Source: an uncultured Chelatococcus sp. (GTDB lineage: Bacteria; Pseudomonadota; Alphaproteobacteria; Rhizobiales; Beijerinckiaceae). Taken from it: 64,000 nt of DNA. Both the position numbers and the translations under genes were made by a program. The stretch is from assembly GCA_937863995.1 (NCBI GenBank), contig CALMIK010000049.1, positions 1 to 64,000 of the forward strand, in the 5' to 3' direction. Under the pieces are notes generated by a model. That model searched no databases, was not told the origin of the DNA, and saw nothing but the letters and a program-made list of their open reading frames with translations. This document shows positions 1 through 9,825 of this stretch, in pieces (the first letter of the stretch is position 1; each line of letters begins with the position of its first letter).

Positions 1-99
1 GGGAGCGTGGGGCGGTTCTGGTCATCGGTAACGGGGTATCCGCCTCGCGGGCCGGATTGTCAATGTCCGGCCCCGGCCCTGAACTGTCTCTGCACCGGC

Positions 100-702
100 T
101 TATCGGGGTGCGCGTTTGGCGAGGATGCGCTGCAACGTGCGCCGGTGCATGTTGAGCCGCCGCGCCGTTTCCGAGACGTTGCGGTTGCATGCCTCGTAGA
201 TGCGCTGGATGTGCTCCCAGCGCACGCGGTCGGCCGACATCGGATTTTCCGGCACTTCCACGCGCTCGTCCTTGCTGGCGATCAGCGCGGCGTGGATCTC
301 GTCGGCGTCGGCGGGCTTGGCGAGGTAATCGAAGGCGCCCAGCTTTACGGCGGTGACGGCGGTGGCGATGTTGCCGTAGCCGGTGAGGATGATGCCGCGC
401 GCCTCCGGCCGCAGTTCCTTCAGCCGCGTGATGGCGTCGAGCCCGTTGCCGTCGGAGAGCCGCATGTCGATCACCGCGTAGGCGGGCGCGTGCGCCTCGA
501 TGAGCGCGATGCCCCCGGCCACGGTGTCGGCCGTGCGTACCTCGTAGCCGCGCTGCTCCATGGCGCGCGCCAGGCGGCTGAGGAAGGCGTGGTCGTCATC
601 GATGATGATGAGGCTGCGGTCCTGCGTTGCGTCGTCCGCGTCGCGCCCTTCGGGGGCGGCATCGGCGGATGCTGCGTCCGCGGCCTTCGGATGGCCCGTC
701 AT
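100..702 (-). CDS. actR: Redox response regulator ActR/RegA/PrrA family
   Basis: 200-aa response regulator, cytoplasmic partner of the sensor kinase encoded just upstream. The receiver domain (about residues 30-145) has the acidic cluster IIIDDD, the phospho-acceptor Asp79 (VIDMRLSDGNG) and the conserved Lys in LAKPAD. The C-terminus carries a Fis-type helix-turn-helix (NVSETARRLNMHRRTLQR) that is almost invariant in the RegA/ActR/PrrA family. The start is well supported by GGAGGAG a few bases before the ATG. The family globally controls redox-responsive genes such as those for CO2 and nitrogen fixation and terminal oxidases. The first 28 residues are an acidic, Ala-rich extension. The gene lies 132 bp downstream of actS and is probably co-transcribed with it. 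Confidence 0.95.
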   Translation of the reverse strand: MTGHPKAADAASADAAPEGRDADDATQDRSLIIIDDDHAFLSRLARAMEQRGYEVRTADTVAGGIALIEAHAPAYAVIDMRLSDGNGLDAITRLKELRPEARGIILTGYGNIATAVTAVKLGAFDYLAKPADADEIHAALIASKDERVEVPENPMSADRVRWEHIQRIYEACNRNVSETARRLNMHRRTLQRILAKRAPR

Positions 703-834
703 TGCGCTCCTCCTTCCCGTTTTATCTGGCGCAAATCATGTCTGGCGAATGGTTTAGCGCAATTGTTCGCTTCCCGAAAGCGCATAGAACGCCTGACAAA
801 TCCGCGCAGGTGTCAGCGCCCGCCGTGTGCTGGT

Positions 835-2184
835 CTATCCGAGCGCCGAGGACGTGAATTGCGCAGGCTGCTCGAACGCTCCGCGCTGCCATGTCACTTC
901 CACGCGCGCGCCGTTGGCTGGTGCCGGCGCATTCGTCCAGGTGATCTGCGCGCCGGTGCGCTCGATCAACGTCTTGGCGATGAACACGCCGAGCCCGTGC
1001 CCGTCGGCGTTGTCGTCGCTGCTGCGCCGAACGGTGCCGCGCCTGTCGCCGCCGCGTGTCGTGACGTAGGGCTCGCCGAGCCGCAGCATCACATCGGGCG
1101 GAAAGCCGGGGCCGTCGTCCTGCACGACGAGCGTGACGGCGGAGGCATTCCACCGCGCCTCTATATGGACATGCGAGCCGGCGAAATCCACGGCGTTGTC
1201 GATGATGTTGCCGAGGCCGTAGATCAGCCCGGGGTTGCGGGCGGTCACCGGCTCCGGCCCGTCTCCGTCGCGGGTGATGGTGATCGGTACCTCGAAGCCG
1301 CGCTGGGGACCCGCCACCTCCTCGATAAGATGCGACAGGGTGAGTCTGTCGAGCGGCCCGGCGCCGTCGCTGCCGAGCGAAGTGAGCTTGGCGAGGATTT
1401 CGCGGCAGCGACCCACCTGCTCGCGCAGCAGCGCCAGATCGTCGGCCATGGGATGGTCGGGGCCGGCGGCGCGGTCGAGCTCGCGCACCACGAGCGCGAT
1501 GGTGGCGAGCGGCGTGCCGAGTTCGTGAGCGGCGGCGGCGGCGAGGCCATCGAGCTGCGACAGGTGCTGCTCGCGCTCCAGAACGAGCTCGGTGGCCGAG
1601 AGGGCGTTGGCAAGCTGGCGCGCCTCCTTGGCCACGCGCCAGGCATAGACGCCCGTGAAGCCGAGGCCGAGCTGGATCGCGCACCAGATGCCGGTGATGT
1701 AGGTGAGCGGCAGCACGAGGCTCTCGCCCGGCAGCCACGGCAGCGGCAGGTGGTGGAAGGCGAGCACGGTGGTGAGCGCCGTCGCGAACAGGCCCAGCAT
1801 GAGCGTGCGCCAGGGAGGCAGCGCGGTGGCGGAAATCATCACCGGCGCGAGCACGAGGATCGAGAACGGGTTCTGCAGTCCGCCGGTCAGGAACAGCAGC
1901 ACCGAAAGCTGCAGGATGTCGTAGCCCAGGATGAGCGCCGCCAGCCCCGGATCGACGCGCTTGCTGACGGGATAGCGGATGCGCAGGCCGATGTTGAGCA
2001 GCGCCGAACAGGCCACGACGGTGAAGCAGGCGGTGAAGGGAAGCGGAAATCCGAGGGCGAAATGCACGCCCGCGACCGTCGCGCTCTGTCCGATGACGGC
2101 AAGCCACCGCAATCGCACCAGGGTATCGACCCGCAGCCGATGGGCGTTGCGATCGGCCTCAATGCGATCCGGTTCCGCCAGCAT
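835..2184 (-). CDS. actS: Redox sensor histidine kinase ActS/RegB/PrrB family
   Basis: 449-aa membrane sensor kinase, from the ATG preceded by GGAG (the open frame continues about 120 codons further 5' without family resemblance). An N-terminal domain of about six membrane segments (residues 25-180) is followed by a kinase core. Family hallmarks are all visible: GGLQNPF at 101-107, the quinone-interaction heptapeptide between membrane segments; the phospho-acceptor His220 in an AAAAHELGTPLATI H-box; and Cys260 in RCREIL, exactly 40 residues after the His, the same spacing as the redox-active Cys265 from His225 in Rhodobacter RegB. ATP-binding G-boxes follow (DDGPGFP, GHGLGVFIAKTL). It should phosphorylate ActR in response to the quinone pool or cysteine redox state. 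Confidence 0.93.
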   Translation of the reverse strand: MLAEPDRIEADRNAHRLRVDTLVRLRWLAVIGQSATVAGVHFALGFPLPFTACFTVVACSALLNIGLRIRYPVSKRVDPGLAALILGYDILQLSVLLFLTGGLQNPFSILVLAPVMISATALPPWRTLMLGLFATALTTVLAFHHLPLPWLPGESLVLPLTYITGIWCAIQLGLGFTGVYAWRVAKEARQLANALSATELVLEREQHLSQLDGLAAAAAHELGTPLATIALVVRELDRAAGPDHPMADDLALLREQVGRCREILAKLTSLGSDGAGPLDRLTLSHLIEEVAGPQRGFEVPITITRDGDGPEPVTARNPGLIYGLGNIIDNAVDFAGSHVHIEARWNASAVTLVVQDDGPGFPPDVMLRLGEPYVTTRGGDRRGTVRRSSDDNADGHGLGVFIAKTLIERTGAQITWTNAPAPANGARVEVTWQRGAFEQPAQFTSSALG

Positions 2185-2468
2185 GCCATCTCCGTCCGAT
2201 CGATTGGCCGGAGAGAGGGCTGGCTGGCCGTGCTTGCCGCCACGCCCTTCCGGTATCACTTTTTTCCGTGTACCGCCCCGTGGCGTCAAGCGCAATGGAT
2301 CGCGGCCGGACCCAGGCAGTGCGCGCCCGCTGCAAGCGTGCTGCGGCGGGGGATCAAAAGGCCCCGAATCACCCCCTGTTTGCCGATGTTTGCAAGGCAA
2401 TGGTCGAAACGGCGCGCTTGCGCGGCAGGCATGCCGGTGTTGCGGCGCACTCACAGAAAAAAATATTC

Positions 2469-2483
2469 TTAAGTCACTGTTAA
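2469..2483. promoter_or_regulatory. CtrA-like half-site pair (weak)
   Basis: TTAA-GTCACTG-TTAA matches the spacing of the alphaproteobacterial CtrA box (TTAA-N7-TTAAC) except for the final C. It lies in the actS/phaZ intergenic region. A single degenerate site in an AT-rich stretch may be chance. Confidence 0.2.
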
Positions 2484-2539
2484 TGGTTACGCGTGAAACT
2501 GTACACACTTTGAGCAAAAGACGATTGTTTCGCAAATGC

Positions 2540-2550
2540 CACAAATTGTG
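2540..2550. promoter_or_regulatory. Short dyad upstream of phaZ
   Basis: Perfect inverted repeat CACAA-A-TTGTG about 160 bp before the phaZ start, followed by a second symmetric stretch centred on CAATTG (2555-2560). Possible operator; no known regulator motif recognised. Confidence 0.2.
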
Positions 2551-2711
2551 TTTTCCAATTGAAACAACTACGCTCTAGCTCATTGTGTGGAAGACCGAAT
2601 GGTCATTCGCGCGGCAGGCAACGGCTTGGGGGGCCGGTGCCATTCAGGGAACGATGCGCGTCCCGGCAGGGTTGATATGGGGCGCTGCACAAAGAGGGAG
2701 GTAGGGAGCAA

Positions 2712-4022
2712 ATGAATCTCGCCTACTATTGGTATGAGGCAGCTTACGCGTTTGCGCGGCCCGCGCGCACCGTGTCGAGCGCTGCTCATTACGCGTTCAG
2801 TATCCCCGCCAATCCACTGAGCTACACGGCTTATGGGCGAACGATATCAGCGGCTTGCGAGCTTTTCGAGCGCACCACGCGCCGATACGCGAAGCCGTCG
2901 TTCGATTTCGGCAGCATCGAGATCGACGGACGGCGCGTCAACGTGCGCGAGCGCGTTATGTCGGAGGAGCCGTTCTGCCGCCTGATCCGCTTCGAGCGGC
3001 CCGGCGTGCGCCAGCAGCAGCCCAAGCTCCTGATCGTCGCGCCGATGTCGGGGCATCACGCCACGTTGCTGCGTGGCACGGTCGAGGCGTTCCTGACGAC
3101 CCACGACGTCTACATCACCGACTGGCTGGACGCTTCCGGCGTGCCGCTGTCCGCCGGGGCTTTCGGCCTCGACGACTACATCGACTATGTCATCTCGATA
3201 TTGCGCCTGCTCGGGCCGGACGTCCACGTGATGGGCGTGTGCCAGCCTGCGGTTCCGGTCATCGCGGCGGTCGCGCGCATGGAGGCGATGGGCGATCCGG
3301 CGGCTCCGCGTTCGATGGTGCTGATGGGCGGACCCATCGATACCCGCGAGAGCCCGACCGAAGTCAACCGGCTGGCGCAGGAGCGCGGCATCGAGTGGTT
3401 CAAGCGCAACTGCATCACCAAGGTGCCGTTCACGCGTCCGGGCTTCATGCGCGAGGTCTATCCCGGCTTTCTGCAGCTTTCGGGCTTCATGGCCATGAAC
3501 CTCGACCGCCACCTGATCGCTCACCACGACATGTTCCGCCATCTGGTGGACGGAGACGGGGACTCGGCCGAAAAGCACCGCACCTTCTACGACGAATACC
3601 TGGCGGTGATGGATCTCACGGCCGAATTCTACCTGGAGACGGTGGAGCAGGTGTTTGTTGAGCAGGCGCTGCCGAAAGGCGGCCTGATGCACCGGAAGGA
3701 GCGTGTCGACCTTTCCGCCATCCGGCGCACGGCGCTGATGACGGTCGAGGGCGAGCGCGACGACATCTCCGGCGTCGGGCAGACGCGAGCGGCGCAGAAG
3801 CTTTGCTCCCGTATCCCCGAGGAACTGCGCGAGCATTACTTGCAGCTGGGCGTCGGCCATTACGGCGTCTTCAACGGCAAGCGCTTCATCAACGAGATCG
3901 CGCCCCGCATCCGCGCCTTCATCGGCAGGGTCGAGGCCTTCCACGATCAGCCGGTGCATGGCGGCGTGCCGCCCCTGGGCCGGACGGAAAGAACCCGTAG
4001 CAAGCTGGCGGTCGTTGCCTGA
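2712..4022 (+). CDS. phaZ: Intracellular polyhydroxyalkanoate depolymerase
   Basis: 436-aa protein of the intracellular PHB depolymerase family, which hydrolyses stored amorphous poly-3-hydroxybutyrate on the granule surface. It is an alpha/beta hydrolase with a Cys nucleophile: GVCQP places Cys177 in the nucleophile elbow, with the candidate acid Asp350 or Asp351 (GERDDISG) and His383 (GVGHYGVFNGK), matching the Cys-Asp-His spacing of Cupriavidus PhaZ1. The N-terminus (MNLAYYWYEA) is typical of the family. A strong ribosome site (GGGAGG, GGGAG) precedes the ATG. It stands alone and divergent from actS, with no phasin or synthase nearby. Regulation by the redox pair next door is only a positional inference. 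Confidence 0.93.
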   Translation: MNLAYYWYEAAYAFARPARTVSSAAHYAFSIPANPLSYTAYGRTISAACELFERTTRRYAKPSFDFGSIEIDGRRVNVRERVMSEEPFCRLIRFERPGVRQQQPKLLIVAPMSGHHATLLRGTVEAFLTTHDVYITDWLDASGVPLSAGAFGLDDYIDYVISILRLLGPDVHVMGVCQPAVPVIAAVARMEAMGDPAAPRSMVLMGGPIDTRESPTEVNRLAQERGIEWFKRNCITKVPFTRPGFMREVYPGFLQLSGFMAMNLDRHLIAHHDMFRHLVDGDGDSAEKHRTFYDEYLAVMDLTAEFYLETVEQVFVEQALPKGGLMHRKERVDLSAIRRTALMTVEGERDDISGVGQTRAAQKLCSRIPEELREHYLQLGVGHYGVFNGKRFINEIAPRIRAFIGRVEAFHDQPVHGGVPPLGRTERTRSKLAVVA

Positions 4023-4092
4023 ACGGCTCGACCGTTGACACGCGGCGCTGAATCGCGGCTGATGTCGGGGTTCAATCATTCGGGATCCGACG

Positions 4093-4839
4093 ATGCCGCT
4101 TGTTCTGTTCCGCAGGCGTGCGCCGTCCGTGCCGGAGCGCGTCGAGGTCTTGCACGAAGGCGAGTCCTTTGACGTGCGACTGCGCCCACGGGCGGACGTC
4201 CGGCGGTTTACGTTGCGTGTGTCGATGGCGACGGGCGAGGCTGTGCTCACCATCCCCGAGCGCAGCGACATGGTGGCTGTGCGCAGGTTTCTCGATGGGC
4301 ACGCCGGCTGGATCGCGCAGCGCATGCAGCGCGTTCCGAGCCGCATTCTCTTCGAGGCCGGAGAAGCCGTGCCGTTGCGCGGCGAGCCGCACCGTATCGT
4401 CCACTGGAGCGGCGTGCGCGGCAGCGTTCGCGCCGCGCAGGATGCGGCTGGCGGACCCATTATCGCGGTCACCGGCGAGGCTCCCCACGTGCCGCGCCGT
4501 GTGCGGGATTTCCTTCAGCGCGAGGCGCGCCGCGACCTTTCCGACGCCGTGGCGCGCCATACGGCGTCGCTCGGCGTACCTGCCCGCAGCATCACCTTGC
4601 GCGATACACGCAGCCGCTGGGGGTCGTGCTCCGCGCAGGGGCGGCTGAATTTTTCGTGGCGGCTCATTCTCGCGCCGCCACTGGTGCTCGATTATCTGGC
4701 AGCGCACGAGGTGGCGCACCTGGCCGAACTCAACCATTCCGACCGCTTCTGGCGGCTGGCTTATCGTCTGTGTCCGGCCACTGACCAAGCCGAAGCATGG
4801 CTCAAGCGCCACGGAAGCAGCCTGCACCGATACGGGTGA
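4093..4839 (+). CDS. DUF45/YgjP-like zinc metallopeptidase domain protein
   Basis: 248-aa cytoplasmic protein of the DUF45 (YgjP-type) family. The C-terminal half has the zinc-peptidase motif HEVAH (His205, Glu206, His209) with a further His215 in AELNHSDRFW. Upstream is the family signature RSRWGSCS (174-180) and the strand NFSWRLILAP. These proteins are gluzincin-like, with poorly defined substrates. The gene follows phaZ by 70 bp on the same strand and could be co-transcribed with it. The family assignment is secure; the role is unknown. Confidence 0.88.
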   Translation: MPLVLFRRRAPSVPERVEVLHEGESFDVRLRPRADVRRFTLRVSMATGEAVLTIPERSDMVAVRRFLDGHAGWIAQRMQRVPSRILFEAGEAVPLRGEPHRIVHWSGVRGSVRAAQDAAGGPIIAVTGEAPHVPRRVRDFLQREARRDLSDAVARHTASLGVPARSITLRDTRSRWGSCSAQGRLNFSWRLILAPPLVLDYLAAHEVAHLAELNHSDRFWRLAYRLCPATDQAEAWLKRHGSSLHRYG

Positions 4840-4845
4840 TCTTTT

Positions 4846-4958
4846 GGTGCGATTAAATCGTTTTCAAGCAAAGGGATGCCGCTTTGCGTGAAGAAGGCGC
4901 ATTAAGTCTGAAAGTTAAAGCATTTGTGCGTTTCCACGAAACGTCGAAATGCTTCAGG
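4846..4958. repeat. Palindromic intergenic repeat, family R1 copy a
   Basis: Two hairpins in about 110 bp of non-coding DNA. The first pairs GCAAAG with CTTTGC (about 4868-4887), flanked by a further TTCA/TGAA pairing. The second (4918-4954) pairs AAGCATTT with AAATGCTT around an inner CGTTTC/GAAACG stem with symmetric 3-nt internal loops. Its 3' part (ACGTCGAAATGCTTC) recurs with 14 of 15 bases at 27323-27337. This fits a REP-like element, as often seen between genes in Hyphomicrobiales. It lies between convergent genes and could also act as a terminator. Confidence 0.6.
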
Positions 4959-4966
4959 CGCCGAGG

Positions 4967-5440
4967 TCAGGCGCGTGCGCTGTCCGCCGATTCCGTTTGC
5001 GCGGCTTCGTCGAGCTCGCGCTTCCAGAAGCCCGCTCCGGTGGCCAGCCGCTCGACAGCGTCCTGCAGTGGTGCAGGCGTCAGTCCGTAGAGGGGCAGAC
5101 GGTTAACGAGCACGACCTGTCGCCGCGCGCCATCTAGCGCCAGGGTGCCGAAGCCGGCGAATGCAGTGCTGAAATTGCCGACCAGCAGGCGGGCGAGAAA
5201 GGCCTCGCTGGCCTTCGTGGGCGCTTCCGCAATCTCGGCGCGTAGCAAGATGGCGGGGTTATCGCGTTCCGCCTGAATGGTGACGACGTGGCCGCCGGCC
5301 TGAATGCCACATTCGCCGTTAGCATCGAAATCGAGCGCGGGAACGCCGATATGCTTGCTGAAGTCGTCGAGCAGGGCCTGCGCCATGGGTGGAACAGGAT
5401 CGTGCTGACCTTGCTGCTGCGATGGAAGGTAGTCGGTCAT
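4967..5440 (-). CDS. CesT/Tir-chaperone-like protein (type III secretion chaperone class)
   Basis: 157-aa small acidic protein that resembles the CesT family of class I type III secretion chaperones: an N-terminal helix (ALLDDFSKHIGVPALDFDANG), central beta strands (ECGIQAGGHVVTIQAERDNPAILLRAEIAEAP), a helix (SEAFLARLLVGNF) and a final strand-helix (QVVLVNRLPLYGLTPAPLQDAVERLATGAGFWKREL), with no signal peptide or membrane segment. The family binds secreted effectors and keeps them export-competent. No type III apparatus, ATPase or effector is adjacent, so a secretion role is unproven; orphan CesT-fold proteins also occur in genomes without injectisomes. GAGGA precedes the ATG closely. Confidence 0.6.
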   Translation of the reverse strand: MTDYLPSQQQGQHDPVPPMAQALLDDFSKHIGVPALDFDANGECGIQAGGHVVTIQAERDNPAILLRAEIAEAPTKASEAFLARLLVGNFSTAFAGFGTLALDGARRQVVLVNRLPLYGLTPAPLQDAVERLATGAGFWKRELDEAAQTESADSARA

Positions 5441-5665
5441 CGTTTCCTCCTCTGGAGTATTGATTTGTTATCGACCGTAGAAGCTACCGAAATGCGCCGT
5501 TGCCGGAGAGGAAGGCGGCCCTGAGGCCAGCAACCGGCGCGCAGACGCGTCACCGCTTGCATGCATCTGGCCGCAGTTACCGAGCGGTGCGCGCCGGCAA
5601 TATAGAATCATTAACCGTGAAAGGCCAGCGCCGCTTGCCGGCAGGCCGGGCAGGCACGCCGGAAG

Positions 5666-5695
5666 GGCGCATCGTGGGAGGGTCCGCGATGCGCC
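5666..5695 (-). terminator. Strong hairpin 3' of thiC
   Basis: Perfect 9-bp stem GGCGCATCG/CGATGCGCC with a 12-nt loop, 8 bp beyond the thiC stop codon. There is no clear U-tract on the thiC strand, so it may be a 3'-end stabiliser or a Rho-type end rather than a classic intrinsic terminator. Confidence 0.4.
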
Positions 5696-5702
5696 GCATC
5701 GG

Positions 5703-7795
<2,093 letters not shown>

Positions 7796-7883
7796 CTGTC
7801 GGCGGGTTCGGCGGATTTGTCAATCGTGTATCCGCCGCCCGTTCCGCATCGCGCCGCCCGGCTTTCACCGGCGGCGCGACAGG

Positions 7884-8888
7884 TTATTCCGCAACGGATA
7901 CGTCGTCGACGCTCTTGCGGCGCGTGCGGGTGACGCGCGTCTTGCGGACGGGCGCTTCTGCGGCGGTCTCGGGCTCGCCGGCATTTTCCGCCTGCTCAGC
8001 CGGAAAATCGCCTTCCGCGACAGCGCGGCGGCGGCGCGTGCGGGTCGGCGTTTCCGCCTTGTCGGCCAGCGGCGATTCTTCCGCGACGACGCGGGGCTGC
8101 TCGACCGCCTCATCGTTCGCCTCGAATCGGCTCGCCCCCACGATCGACGGCTGTTCGTCGCTATCGGAGACGGTGCGCACGGGGGTTGTCAGGAAGGCCG
8201 GCAGGCCCGGCTGCACGGTGGAACTGGCGTCATCGCCCGGTGCGGTTTGCGCATAGCGGCTGGCCGCCGCCTCGCGCCGTCTGGCGAAACGCTCGCGCCG
8301 ATCCTGGCGGTCGGGACGCTCTTGCCGCTCAGGTCGTTCCTGCCGCTCCTGACGATCGGGGCGTTCCTGGCGGTCAACGCGTTCCTGGCGCTCCGGACGC
8401 TCCTGCCGTTCAGAACGATCCTGACGGTCGGAACGCTCATAGCGTTCATTGTTGCGCGGCTCGTGCGACCGGCCGTCCTGGCCTGAGCGCGCCGGCAGAA
8501 TGGGCTGGCCGTCCTCGTCGATCTGCGGATAGCGCGCGGTGGGCTGCGGAGCGCTGTAATCCTGCACGCCGTATGCGATACCGTTGTCGTCGCCGAAATC
8601 GTCCTGCTCGTCATCGAACTGGCGCGGGAAGCCGAAGTTCTGCTGGAACTGCGCCTGCGCGGACAGGATGATGCGGATGTAGTGTTCGGCGTGCTGAAGA
8701 TAGTTCTCGGCAGCCACCCGGTCTCCCGAGGCATGCGCATCGCGGGAAAGCTGCGTGTACTTCTCCGCGATATGCTGTGCCGTGCCGCGAACCTTCACAT
8801 CGGGCCCGTTCGACTCGAAAGATTTCGTCAGCGGATTGGGAGCTTTCCGTCCGCGGTTGCGCATACGCCTGTTCTGACCTGGTCTCAT
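7884..8888 (-). CDS. DUF4167 domain protein with Arg/Gln/Glu repeat
   Basis: 334-aa protein. Residues 1-80 form the DUF4167 domain (RGRKAPNPLTKSFESNGPDV, then RGTAQHIAEKYTQLSRDA and ENYLQHAEHYIRI), a family mostly confined to alphaproteobacteria. Residues about 148-200 are a low-complexity array of RQERPERQ/DRQ units, and the tail is acidic and Ala-rich, ending in a basic RKTRVTRTRRKS patch. The repeat looks disordered and nucleic-acid or RNP-like, but the function is unknown. In relatives it normally sits directly beside prmC-prfA; here about 0.9 kb of non-coding DNA intervenes. Confidence 0.88.
   Translation of the reverse strand: MRPGQNRRMRNRGRKAPNPLTKSFESNGPDVKVRGTAQHIAEKYTQLSRDAHASGDRVAAENYLQHAEHYIRIILSAQAQFQQNFGFPRQFDDEQDDFGDDNGIAYGVQDYSAPQPTARYPQIDEDGQPILPARSGQDGRSHEPRNNERYERSDRQDRSERQERPERQERVDRQERPDRQERQERPERQERPDRQDRRERFARRREAAASRYAQTAPGDDASSTVQPGLPAFLTTPVRTVSDSDEQPSIVGASRFEANDEAVEQPRVVAEESPLADKAETPTRTRRRRAVAEGDFPAEQAENAGEPETAAEAPVRKTRVTRTRRKSVDDVSVAE
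8289..8447 (-). repeat. Tandem RQER-type codon repeat inside the DUF4167 gene
   Basis: Degenerate tandem units encoding variations on R-Q-E-R-P-E/D over about 53 codons (residues 148-200). The DNA shows irregular repetition of short words such as CGTTCCTG and GGCGTTCC, so unit number may vary between strains. Confidence 0.75.
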
Positions 8889-8943
8889 AGATAAATCTCT
8901 TCGGAGCCATAATTGAGGGGATCACCGCCCCGTCAGATCGCTC

Positions 8944-9025
8944 ATCCGTTTCGTTGAACCGGATAAACGAACTATTCCTTTGTTAGGCCGTATCCGGTTT
9001 CGTTGAAACGAGGATACGGTCTAAC
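8944..9025. repeat. Two adjacent hairpins with the same TTTCGTTGAA core
   Basis: The first, 8944-8964, pairs ATCCG with CGGAT. The second, 8982-9025, pairs GTTAGGCCGTATCC with GGATACGGTCTAAC (one G-U) around an inner TTTC-GTT-GAAA. Both share TTTCGTTGAA, so they look like two versions of one palindromic unit. On the plus strand a T-rich stretch follows the second. They lie in the upstream region of the DUF4167 gene. Confidence 0.55.
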
Positions 9026-9030
9026 ATTTT

Positions 9031-9084
9031 GATTTTGAGCGAACTCTCGTCGATCAAACGATTCCCTTCGATCGGAATGCGCTC
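9031..9084. repeat. Dispersed repeat, family R2 copy a
   Basis: 54-bp block starting GATTTTGAGCGAA and ending GATCGGAATGCGCTC. By hand alignment without gaps it matches 47753-47806 at 41 of 54 positions. It includes self-pairing ends (GAGCG/CGCTC) and an internal ATTCC/GGAAT pairing. This fits a short interspersed palindromic element; similar sequences are common between genes in this order, from memory. Confidence 0.6.
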
Positions 9085-9781
9085 AGCACACACGGATGCC
9101 CGCCACAAAGCCTGACCAAACCACGCATCGCGCTTTTCGGCTGGATCGGCTTAAAATCAAGAAAGAGAATGCCAACTCTCCATATTCATTCCGGCGCCGC
9201 CACAATGCGCGCCCCGCTTCGGCTCATCGCGATGAGCGCAGGTAGAAGGGGGAACCGCGCGCCACCGGCAACATCCAGAAACGTTTTGATTCGACGGCGT
9301 TCTGACTGATCGGGCAGGCGATTACTCCGGAACACATGCATCCAGAGGTATCAAACCCGCCGGACCGGAAAGTCGACATCAAGTATTCACGGCCGGTGAG
9401 GCGATCATGTTCAAGCTGGCGACCCGATCAAGGCCCGGCCCATGCGCACACACCCTTCAGACATCCTGAAACCCTGTTCAAGAGGTAGCGAATTAAGGCT
9501 CACCGCAATCCAGGCGCGTCAACCCGATCGCAGAAAGTCCCGGCTTTCGCGATACATACCGCCGCTACTTGCCCGAAAGGCGGCGCATACTCCAGCGATA
9601 GACGGTTGCCTCGATTGATCACGCAACGTTCCGGCCTGCCGGCAGCATTCACCGAGCGAATGCGTTCAACTCAACAGAAGGGAAAACCGGCCACAACCTC
9701 CAGACGCTGAAAGCACCCTGAAGGCTACAGATCGACAGCCGAGCCTGATTCACAAGGCGACATTATCGTCTTACCGTTTGC

Positions 9782-9804
9782 GCGCCAAGCATTTTCTTTG
9801 GCGC
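9782..9804 (-). terminator. Hairpin 3' of prmC
   Basis: 7-bp stem GCGCCAA/TTGGCGC, about 20 bp beyond the prmC stop. No U-tract, so it is only a candidate transcript end for the prfA-prmC unit. Confidence 0.35.
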
Positions 9805-9825
9805 ATAGACTAAGACGCGCTATTT

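Larger units (their letters stand above)
2185..2711. other. Divergent actS/phaZ intergenic region
   Basis: About 530 bp between the divergent actS and phaZ starts. I see no convincing gene. The phaZ-proximal half is AT-richer than its surroundings and holds a TTAA-N7-TTAA pair (2469-2483) and the dyad CACAA-A-TTGTG (2540-2550). Promoters for both genes presumably lie here. The open frame running through it on the minus strand is only the 5' extension of actS. Confidence 0.5.
8889..9825. other. 937-bp region without a recognisable gene
   Basis: Between the DUF4167 start and the prmC stop. Codon structure is absent in all frames, base composition is less GC-rich than the neighbours, and stops are frequent. 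It holds two adjacent hairpins (8944-8964, 8982-9025), a dispersed repeat (9031-9084) and a hairpin beyond prmC (9782-9804). I see nothing else I can support; it could be a decayed gene, a repeat cluster or an unrecognised RNA. Confidence 0.6.

Noticed and set aside
7..2472. 821-codon open frame on the plus strand opposite actS/actR
   Set aside because: Antisense shadow created by high GC at third codon positions; composition is Arg/Gly/Asp-rich low-complexity and the minus-strand genes are certain.
4967..5440. Type III secretion gene cluster
   Set aside because: Only the chaperone-like gene is present; no sct/ysc/hrc components lie in the window, so a system is not claimed.
8289..8447. CRISPR-like periodic repeat
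   Set aside because: The periodicity is codon-based inside the DUF4167 gene; there are no uniform repeats or unique spacers.
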